Shown here in pieces: positions 23,579 through 32,115 of a DNA stretch of 32,115 nt; within the stretch, counting starts at the first letter, position 1, and each line of letters opens with the position of its first letter. This stretch comes from Phoronis ovalis (lineage: Eukaryota > Phoronida > Phoronidae): positions 1 to 32,115 of the forward strand of contig JAOXYB010025180.1 of the NCBI GenBank assembly GCA_028565635.1, given 5' to 3'. The notes beneath the pieces were generated by a model. That model had not been told where the DNA came from and did no database searches. It worked only from the letters and a program-made list of their open reading frames with translations. Made by a program: the position numbers and the translations under genes.

Positions 23579-24441
23579 AATATGATTTTAAATTTTGTTC
23601 TCGTTCAAACGTCCTTCTCCGATATTTGTCTTGTATTATCAGATCAATTAGGGTTCCTTTATATAGTGGCTGTTTATCATTATTGTATTATGTCCTGCAT
23701 ATGTTACGAAAGAGACAAATTTGATAATGATGCCTGCAGTTGGAAGGGATAATGTATAGCCCAAGGTATGTCGATTGTTGCATACCAAAAGTGATACGAT
23801 GCACAAAAGTTTCCAAAATTTCGGTATCTCAGATTCTATTACATTAAGTTCAAGCTACTGTTTTTCTTTTTAAGAATACCAGCCGGTAGGCATCTCAAGA
23901 GGGTTAGCAAAAAATGTGGTTCTTTCCTATTTTAAACATTTTTATTTTACTAAGTTTCAAATTAATAATTATATTATTCTGGCAAGTAAGTTACAGTATT
24001 AATAAAACAGATACGCTGCCATTGCAATAGAAAAAAAATAAAAATTCAGAAGAATACTGTACTTAATGAATTGCAAATTACGAAATCCAGAAAGGTATAA
24101 ACTACTCTATAAAGACTATATTGGTTTATATGACGTAAATGTTACATTGTATAAAGTCAATCCTTATCTCTTTTTTACGGCTAATTTACTCTTAATTTCT
24201 TTACTGTGTCCCTCTGACGTTTGAGCCCTAACTATATGAATACAAAACACAGTACCATCATGTTAGCCCCAATTACCTGTACAAAGGAAACTTTGTTGGA
24301 AATATAGAGAGATGGGTGATTTATAATATATTTAATTTCTATAAATAGCTAAATAACATACTGCTATCAAAACAGAGTAAAATTAAGTATAAACAGGGAA
24401 ACACCCTTGAACACTGAAAATAAGTTAAATCAAAATTCAAT
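23579..24441. other. Intergenic region between the broken gene and GALM
   Basis: AT-rich with no coding region I can support and no clear repeat. The plus-strand frames at 23028-23752 overlap the broken gene and are antisense shadows of it. Confidence 0.5.
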
Positions 24442-24447
24442 TTTATT
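24442..24447 (-). terminator. Poly(A) signal of GALM
   Basis: TTTATT on the plus strand reads AATAAA on the minus strand, 57 bp beyond the GALM stop at 24504-24506. The position is good for the 3' end of the transcript. Confidence 0.5.
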
Positions 24448-24503
24448 TGAAGGAAATAAAATTTGTGCATATCTCAAAGGTGGTAATTATATTGACTATA
24501 GCT

Positions 24504-27500
24504 TTAGTATCCATCTTTCTTCTGCGTTGTGGTGAATTTATACCAAGTAATGTGATGATAGATCTCTCCAGGTCGCAAAACACTATTCGGAAAGTTGGGC
24601 TGTCAAAGAAAGAAAAAAAAAATTAAAAATATAAACCAAGAATGTCAAAAACCACACACAACATTTTTTTAAAATTAATAATTAAAAAAAGATAATATTC
24701 ATCAGAAGATATATATATTTTTTTAAATATAAGCATGCACACATTTTAGCCATGAAATAAAGCTTCCGTGAAGTAGCATCACATTTATTCATGCACTACC
24801 AACCATGTCAATCTAATTCTCATAAAATTTTAAAAACATTTTAATCATATTTCCTAATAAAAGCAATTGAATTTAAAACCACTTTAAAAAATGATTAAAA
24901 ACTCAAAAACTGAGTAGCTAACATTTTGTTGATATTGGCTACATTTCAGTGCAGCATAAAAAAATCTAATATCTTTTTCCAGCTGTGATGCTTATTCATG
25001 ACAATCATTTGTGAACTTACTACCTGGCAAACTGAAAGAAAATATTTCCACTGGAAAATGCCGTCTGTGGGGTGCATGTCCAGATGGGAATTGTCAGGTG
25101 AGGGTCAAGCAGATTGTCCAAATTGGATATGGTCTGTTCCGGGGTTCTGCTACTGTATTTCACAGTGATAAACATTTATGAGTACAATCATTTTTCAAAA
25201 ATATGTTGCATTTTTTACCAGCACAGGTAAAAATATGTTTGTCACATCAATACCTATTCATCTTATTATTTTGATAGAACCTTAATTGTTTTCATTTAAA
25301 AGTCAAGTCAAAGCCCAGGGGTTCTGCCATTCACAGCGACTGTGATGCCCCATGGGTGCCCTTTTTCAGGCTTTAATTTTTACTACAGGTATCTTTATTG
25401 TTTATTTAACACTGTTTGCCATGGGATGTGCTTTCTGCAAATAATTTTACCAATCCATGGGGAATACATTTTCAATAAATATATTATTTATTGCAGGTAC
25501 CACATTTTTTGCTGTAAATTTCCAGGATTCTGTTTATTGTTCCTTTACACGGAGGTGCACATTTCTAAGATAAATTTTACCTTTGGGTGTATTTTTTTGC
25601 AAATAAATTTTGACCATGGGATATATTGTTGGAATGCAGTTTTGACCAAGTTGAAAGGTTTTTGACCATGGGCCTCAAATTTTTTGGCAAGTACCCTTCC
25701 CCAAATTATAACTGGGAAGCAGTTCTCTGTTATCCGAAAGGTGGCGTTAATGCTGATAGCAAGGTTGGCAAACACGATAAGTAACAGTAATACGTAAGGT
25801 GGCTTGCAAGCCAATAGGAGGAGGTGGATTGAAATTTTTATCATTTATATTGATATCACCTTTCGATATTAAAGGATATTATTATTTCGATAATTTCTTC
25901 TAAGTTATCAAAATTATCATATAATGGATAAAAACTGCATTGCAAGCTTTACTGCCAGATTATGATAAGACACAAATTGGAAACAGTTTAACATGGCAGT
26001 TTAATTAGCCTTTGTCTTGAATCAAGCTATAAGTCTTACTTTCATCCCGGGGGGGTGTACTTAAGTTATTTTTTGGTGGGGGTGTGCAGCCCAGTTAAAA
26101 ATTTTGGATTTGGATTGTATACTTCTTACTGTATTTTTTTGGATTGCTACCGTAAAGATATTCAAAAATTTAGATTGCTACCCACTGCTTACAACAAATA
26201 ATTTGGATTAATTTTAGGTTTGTATCCGTAAATAAATTTTGGAATTTGGTTTGTATCAGTCAGTTTGCGTAAAAATGGATTGCTATACTCAAATATCTTA
26301 AAATTTTGGATTGCTACCCTTATATTTCACAAAATTTGGATTGCTACCCTAAAATTTCAAAAAATTTGGATTGGATTTGCTACCACAAGCTAAAAGTTTG
26401 GATTGGGATCCGCGGCACATCCCCGTAGTCAAAAAACCTTGAATACCACCCTGGGACTTTCATGTTATGTCTGTTAACTCATTCAAATGTATGATAGTTA
26501 TCAAGTCAAATTTTATAGGCACCAAAACTATGTATCATTCATAACCCAGTTGGAATAATCAAAGTTATGGATGGGAGTTACAGTAGCAGGTAATTGCCCC
26601 TGTCAGCATAACAGGGCTAGTGCTCTGCTGAACAATGAATAACTCTATCTAACTATTTAACTTTGAATAAGTACTATATAAAGGAATAATTAAATGATGT
26701 TGTGTTTGGTTATATGGAAACGTTCAAATAGACACACAAATGTATATAACTGTAATGCATCAGTGCCTAACAGCATATCACTGTGTTAATTTGTATGTGC
26801 AGCGCCCTCTGTATGTATAGCCCTATTGTCAAATACTAATTGTTTTATTGAAACAGTACTTTAATAGTACATCTTTTGAGTATATATTTTGAATGTGAAA
26901 GAATATTTGCATGCGCTAGGTGGCTCTTGGAAACCAATCCCAAACAATCCCACAATTTTTGGGTTTTGTGAATAAATCGAAGGAGTGAACAAGAAAACTG
27001 TGGAATTGTTCATTCATTAAAGGCTGTAAATTGTTAGTTTGATTGGGTTTGGTTTGCTATGCCATATGCAAACAGAAATGATGTACCATATTGGACATCA
27101 CTTATAGGTTATGCCAGGTATTATGGTTGGGTTACATTGCATTCCACCTGGGCATTCCACCTGGCAAATCTGACCTTATTATAACACCTTTGAGTTATTC
27201 ACAATGCAAGAATTGAGGAAATGCCAAGTTAAGAACAATTAGCTTTTAAATTTTTTGCACTGTTTTTTCTCAAAATTTTCAAGTGTCAATGCCTTAATCT
27301 GATTGAAATACTGTAATATTAAACAGCCTGTTTTTTTCTTTTATATATATATACAGATAACATGAAGTTAATCTGCCTTTTAAAAAGATTGAGAAACTAA
27401 AGAACATTATACCTTGTTAATGGCATCAGGGTAATTCTGCGTCTCAATACACAGTGCTCCATGTTTTTTGTATACAGCACCACGTTTGCCCCGTACATTA

Positions 27501-30500
27501 TTTAAGTAGTTTCCAGTATATAACTGAAAACCAGGCTGAGTAGTGTACACATCCAGAACACGGCCTGAATGAGGCTCCTCTACTCTAAAAGATAAAAACA
27601 AAATCTACAGTATTCTTGGGTATTAATTAAAATACTTATGAATCTACTCCACACCAATCTCGCATATTATGAAAATAATTTTTATTAAAACATGCCAGAA
27701 AATCTTTGTTAACAATAAAAATGCTGTTTATCTAACATTTAAATGTTATACTTTTTTTTTGCAACTATGATATACCACTTACAAATTAAATAAATGTATT
27801 ATAGGTCCATTCATTCAGTAAATGCCAGAAAGTATTAAAGACAACCTATATTAATTGTGAAGACAATCTAATTGTATATTAATTACTATCTAATTGTATA
27901 TTAATTATATGTATGCACTTAATTAAAGGAAAGCATTCAAAACACTAAGCTGCTCTAGATAAGAGATCTTCCATAATAAGTACATTATATTTTCACTCTT
28001 TTTTTTATGTCTCTTATCTGTACTGAAATTTCAAAATAAAGCTTAATAAATAAAAAGTTTATATGATGATTGACAGAAAAATTGTATTTACATCATTCCT
28101 GGAAGAAAATATGAAAGCATGATTTTTAAATCAAATCATAATTAAAATTATTTATTTATTTTATGTCAGTTATTTACGGCTTTTCAATTAGTTCATATGT
28201 TATTGTTATATGATCTTTCCATGAAAGGTGCTAAGAATACAAAATATATAAAACAAAATATATTTATTGAAAAGCACAATGTGTTACCTAGCTATACTGT
28301 TACATAACAGTTTGAAGTGAATGATTGACCTTGATCTTTTGACAGGCGAGAGGACCTGCCTATGTCATAAGGATGAGTGGGTGTAGAGATACATAACTAT
28401 GTCAAGGAGAAAACAAATTACAGCTATTAAAACAAATAATAATAATAGTTTATTATACCTCTACTATAGTAAAGGATGTTTTTTAAGCAATTGGATTAAA
28501 CGTTACGAAATTAATGAAGCGTTTGGTGATAACAAATATTACTTAATTTTTTTCATGAACTCTCAAACCCCTCATTATAGCTCTTTTCGTGAGAACTTAA
28601 GGAGAGAAAGGCTATAATTTTTTCTATTAAAGTAATAGTTTAAATTATAGGAGCCTTAATTTTTTTTGTATCTAGTAATAAACAACAAATTTTACGTGAA
28701 CAAAGACAGATTTAAGGTTGGAACAGAGAATCCACTTTTGCCAGAATATTTTACTACAAATTATGTTCTTGTGAAAAAGAATCCCAACAGCTACTGCAAG
28801 TCTAATATAAGACACACCCCCTGGAAAACCCTGAATCCAGCATTTGGTTCATGAACATGCACCTACTAACTGATATAATAATGGATCCACTAATTGCTAA
28901 ATTAGAATATTTTTAAACTTTACAGATCAAGCTTACAGATTGAGATACTTTTCTACTCTATATTTTATTGAAAATTGTTTAAAGTATTATTTCAAACACA
29001 AATTTGTATCTCAAGACCTTTAATCAACATGTTATTATGCATAGCATTGCAGAGGTGTGTGGGATGGATCCACAAAAAATCTCATCAAGAATACATACTT
29101 AGGCTTTGTCAAAGTGGATACAAACAGCCTTTTGGCTCTTAAGCCATTTTTTTGTGAAAACAGCACACAGTGATATTTGAAAATGCATTTTATTAAATTT
29201 TTTAAATGTTTATATTGCAAAGCACTGAAAATGGGTAATAGCACAGCTAATTATCTTTCAACAAATCGAAGAAATATTAATTAGCTATTTACCCCTGTAA
29301 ATTTATTCAGAAACGACAAAATTCAAAACCAAAAAAAACACCGTTTGCATCCATTTTCATCAAGCCATGAACAGCAATCAGTTATTAATATTATTTAAAA
29401 GAAATACACATCTTCTACCCTTAAAAAAGTATATAACATGTCATTTTTAAAAAGACTGCTCTGCCAGTGTAAACAGAACCCTTTACCAGACAGGTAATTG
29501 GCTTGCATGGTTGAATTAGGGAGGATGTTGCATTATCATGCTCTTTAATGATAACAATTATTTCTCGATTAACAGGTATACACTAATATTACCTGGTCCT
29601 AATCAAAAAACTCAACATGGGCAATGAATGTAATCTTCATCAGCAATTGAGTATTGAAAACAATATTATTAAGATAAAAGGGAAGCAAATGGTATGGTGA
29701 ATCAGGTTGTGATTACATGATATGATATGATAAAGACCACCATCTGACAATATGGGGACATTTTACAAAACACTTACCTTTAATGAAACATCTGTGTGAA
29801 TACCCTTTGACCTTTGAAATGTACGTTCTGTTACAATATTTTTACATGGGACTGATTTAGGAACAACCGGCTGACTGTCACAATTTGATTTGTTGTGTAT
29901 TATGATTGCAATTGTTAGATGCCGCTAGCATATAATTAGCTCAGTATGGTCCATAAGACCCATTTTTGTTGGACCTGCCATGAGAATGTCCGAGTAGCTA
30001 TATCTTTTGTGGTGTATCAGCATTTGTATTGAAAAGAACCATTCAAAGTTTCCGAATATGGTTTATGATCTTTGTGACCCAACTAACCTGGTCGCTAAAC
30101 ATAACATTTTACACCTTACTTCGCCGTGTAAACAGTTCTCAATTAATTACCTTGCAACATGCTTCTTTGAGTTTTCTAGTGCAGCACAATAGTAATGGTC
30201 ATAACCAAGATCCCCAGGTATATTGTTAATGTGATCACCCAGTTTCACAGGTTGACGCAAATCAAAAACTGTTCCTTCAACATAAGCAATTCTACCTGAA
30301 AATAATAAATGTCAAGGTCATACAGTCACAAATTCATTATGATGGTATCCACATGTACCCACACATATTGGAGGTCTATATATAAACAATAATGCAAACG
30401 TCTAAGTTTCATGTACAATTAATATATAATTATATTGTAAATTGATAATTTAGGAATGGGAACCAACAACTTCAAAAGACAATCAAAAGCTATGACTTCC

Positions 30501-31429
30501 AAAAAAGCACATACCCAACTTTAATTGTATCCCATCCAATTCATAGATGACAATCATGCATGCGTATTGTGCCCAAGTACATCTTCTTAAAAGTTACTAG
30601 CAATTTAATACACAATCATTGCTTTCTTCCCAAAAAATGGAAAATAAATAAAAAATTCACCTGTTGGGATTGAATAGGACCCATTATTGTTTTTTGGTAA
30701 ATAGAAGTCAGCATTAACTGTAACCAAATGGTTGTGAATATTTCCAGCATCCTGAAATTTAGTATTCTTTAAAATTCTAGACATTTTGAATGTGAAAACT
30801 TGACGGTACTATTTTCATGTGAAAATAAAAACTTTATAATAACAGAAATTGTTAGTCATAGCGCTATAAGTTACATTTAGTTTTTGTACAATATAGCAAT
30901 TGTGAAGCAATTTATACAAGGTCTAAATCATAACCCAAAACTAAATTTGTTTATTGTTTCTAAAGCTTAAAAAAATCAGGGCTTCCTCAAATAGGTAAAA
31001 AATATTGTCACAGCATTCAACTACATTAGCAACAGCAAAGTTATGAGGATAGTAATAAACTGAAAACGTGAATTAAAATTGTGTCAATCATGTGGAATCA
31101 CAATATCATAGTACTCTTCAGGGAGTTCCTTTCGTTACTTGTCACTTGGGAGAACATGTGCTGCCATAAAGTTTCTAAATTTAATTTAATAATTAATGTC
31201 TGAACAGAAAAATACTTACATGACCGGCAAGGTTGAAATAAGCATGGTTTGTTGGATTTATGGGAGTGGCTTTGGTTGTCGTGGCAACGTAATCAATCAC
31301 AAGCTCATTCTCAATATTTAATTCATATGTCACAGTACATGTGACTTCTCCTGGGAAATGTTCGTCACGATCCGGACTGACATGCTCCAGAACAAGTTTA
31401 TCATTTTCTATACGGCTCGTCCACACATA
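24504..31429 (-). CDS. GALM: Galactose mutarotase (aldose 1-epimerase), last five exons; 5' part outside the window
   Basis: Interconverts alpha and beta anomers of galactose and glucose, feeding the cytosolic Leloir pathway. Exons on the minus strand: 31220-31429, 30661-30751, 30151-30295, 27413-27584, 24504-24599; phases agree and they join to 238 codons ending TAA. Family landmarks in order: YVWTSR; NPTNHAYFNLAG with the catalytic His (equivalent to human His176); FYLP...SIPTG; GTVFDLRQPVKLG; LGYDHYY with the conserved Asp (human Asp243); SGRVLDVYTTQPG; LYTGNYL; LCIETQNYPD with the catalytic Glu (human Glu307); and C-terminal VLRPGEIYHHITWYKF. Compared with the 342-residue human enzyme, about 114 N-terminal residues, including the His107 region, are missing and must lie right of 32115. 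Introns of 2.8 and 2.6 kb carry repeats. Nothing suggests loss of function. Confidence 0.93.
25315..25706. mobile_element. Possible second MITE-like element with internal repeats, GALM intron
   Basis: The ends show a loose inverted relation: CAGGGGTTCTGCC, then further in GCCCCATGGGT, at the left; AAGGGTACTTGCC, then GGCCCATGGTC, when the right end is read on the other strand. Between them a degenerate unit of about 30-35 bp built on TTTGACCATGGG plus an AT-rich spacer recurs several times (near 25420, 25450, 25580, 25610, 25660). No target duplication was found, so the boundaries are uncertain. Confidence 0.35.
26046..26455. mobile_element. 410-bp non-autonomous DNA transposon (MITE), hAT-like
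   Basis: The 8-bp sequence ACTTTCAT flanks both sides exactly (26038-26045 and 26456-26463), a target-site duplication. The ends are imperfect inverted repeats: the left starts CCCGGGGGGGTGTACTTAAG, and the right, read on the other strand, starts CCCAGGGTGGTATTCAAG. An 8-bp duplication fits the hAT superfamily; the family assignment is inference. There is no transposase frame. The centre is a degenerate minisatellite. It lies in the last GALM intron. Confidence 0.75.
26105..26408. repeat. Degenerate ~30-bp minisatellite inside the MITE
   Basis: About nine copies of a unit resembling TTTGGATTGCTACCCT plus an AT-rich spacer that ends in a run of A's. The copies near 26310-26370 are nearly identical and the outer ones are diverged (for example GGTTTGTATCCG and GGTTTGTATCAG in place of GGATTGCTACCC). 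The array fills nearly all the space between the terminal repeats. Confidence 0.75.
27585..30150 (-). other. GALM intron, 2.6 kb
   Basis: Starts GTAATT (minus strand, 30150) and ends TTTTAG before the exon at 27584. No exon with GALM similarity lies inside. It contains a hairpin at 28609-28656 and an (ATGAT)n-like run near 29717. Two plus-strand open frames (28399-28617 and 28666-28854) have no recognisable domain and are probably chance or repeat-derived. Confidence 0.6.
28609..28656. repeat. Inverted repeat able to form a long hairpin
   Basis: The left arm 28609-28629 (AGGCTATAATTTTTTCTATTA) pairs with 28633-28656 at 18 of 21 bases, with a 3-nt loop, a 3-nt bulge and a TTT/AAA mismatch block. 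An upstream TTATAGCTCTTTTC near 28575 can also pair with GAGAAAGGCTATAA at the left arm, so the region holds three related arms. It may be the end of a small foldback repeat. Confidence 0.5.
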
Positions 31430-31795
31430 CTGAAATAGAACCATAAAAGAATTTCAGAATACTACCTTATTTGACTTATGTCACTAGCTACTGGGCGCTT
31501 AAAGCCAATTAAGTACTTAAGGTATGATGCAACTGTTCTAGGAATAAAAAAATATTCTTATTTGAAACAAAAAGTGAATTGTCATTGGAATTTCATTGAT
31601 ATCCTAATCTGTTTTGCATCAAACATGGTACTTGTCTTGATTCCTTCACGTTTACAAAATTACATTAGATATCCATTTTTTTGAAATAGCATCATAAGCC
31701 TAGCAACATTACACCGACATCTTGCAAGAAAATTAGGACAACAGTTAACTATGTAAGCAAAAGATTTAAGCTCAAGTCATTTATCATAAAAGTAA
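31430..31795 (-). other. GALM intron reaching toward the right edge
   Basis: Intron upstream of the GALM exon at 31429 (acceptor TTTCAG). No further GALM exon is visible up to 32115, so the upstream exons lie outside the window. Confidence 0.6.
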
Positions 31796-32115
31796 TCAAA
31801 GATTTGTTCATGGAAGAGTCATATGTACAACAGAATGTTCCGACATCTTGAACAATTCAAGAATATCAAGGAAATGCAAAACAATTTGATTCGAATACAA
31901 AATAGAAATAGACATGAGGATTTTTTGCGTATTCAAGATAAAATTAACATTAATTGTTTAAATAAACAGATGATGCTGCGTAGGAAGAACTTAAGTCATT
32001 TTCACAAGCCCACTGCTTTTGTTAGGATCATAAGTAAGAACAAGAGGTCTGCAGGTGCAGACAGATGCCCATCATATGATGTAGTTTCTTTAGTTGTAAA
32101 GCCATCTATGTCACC
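31796..32115 (+). CDS. Unidentified open frame running off the right edge
   Basis: Open for 106 codons from just after a TAA (31793-31795) to the window end, with ATG at 31823. The product is basic and helical-looking: MYNRMFRHLEQFKNIKEMQN, then RNRHEDFLRIQDKIN, MLRRKNLSHFHKP and KRSAGADRCPSYDVV. That length without a stop is unusual in such AT-rich sequence, and the composition (Arg, Lys, Gln, Asn, few Phe/Ile runs) is unlike the random frames nearby. It lies antisense inside a GALM intron, so it may be a nested gene, an exon of a plus-strand gene or a transposon fragment. I do not recognise the family. Confidence 0.4.

Noticed and set aside
23028-23752. Plus-strand open frames of 91 and 188 codons
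   Set aside because: They lie opposite the Lys/Ser-rich segments of the minus strand; their Phe/Cys/Leu-rich composition is what antisense of Lys/Glu-rich coding gives.
22545-24599. The broken coding region as an exon set of GALM or of the lectin gene
   Set aside because: GALM ends with a normal C-terminus at 24504 and the lectin frame is complete from ATG to stop, so neither needs these segments.

Overview
This is an AT-rich animal nuclear window (G+C about one third by eye). All coding sequence is split by GT-AG introns of roughly 100 to 2,900 bp, and coding content is sparse. The intron-rich gene models, a metazoan centriole gene and a lineage-specific PAN plus C-type-lectin gene suggest a non-insect invertebrate. 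A mollusc or other lophotrochozoan is a reasonable guess, but nothing here proves the phylum.

Layout, left to right. 1-2764: non-coding flank. 2765-16748 (+): a complete 25-exon gene for CEP152/Asterless, the PLK4 scaffold of centriole duplication; joining the exons gives 1838 codons with every phase consistent. 16749-18242: convergent 3' ends with candidate poly(A) signals on both strands. 18243-19924 (-): a complete 3-exon gene for a 295-residue protein with a hydrophobic N-terminal segment, a PAN/Apple-like domain, a Ser/Thr linker and a C-type lectin domain. 19925-22544: intergenic, with small local duplications. 22545-23578 (-): an unrecognised Lys/Ser-rich coding region broken into several frames, with three of the breaks at A-runs; it is either a decaying gene or hit by assembly indels. 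24504-31429 (-): the last five exons (237 codons) of galactose mutarotase (GALM), whose first ~114 residues lie beyond the right edge. The last GALM intron holds a clear 410-bp non-autonomous DNA transposon with an 8-bp target duplication and an internal array of degenerate ~30-bp units, plus a second element of possibly similar design. 31796-32115 (+): an unidentified open frame running off the edge.

The genes are not functionally linked: centrosome assembly, sugar anomer interconversion and a recognition-type lectin simply sit next to each other. No operon, CRISPR array, tRNA, rRNA or evident gene cluster was seen. The items most worth a second look are the broken reading frame at 22545-23578, the transposon with an internal minisatellite, and the open frame at the right edge.
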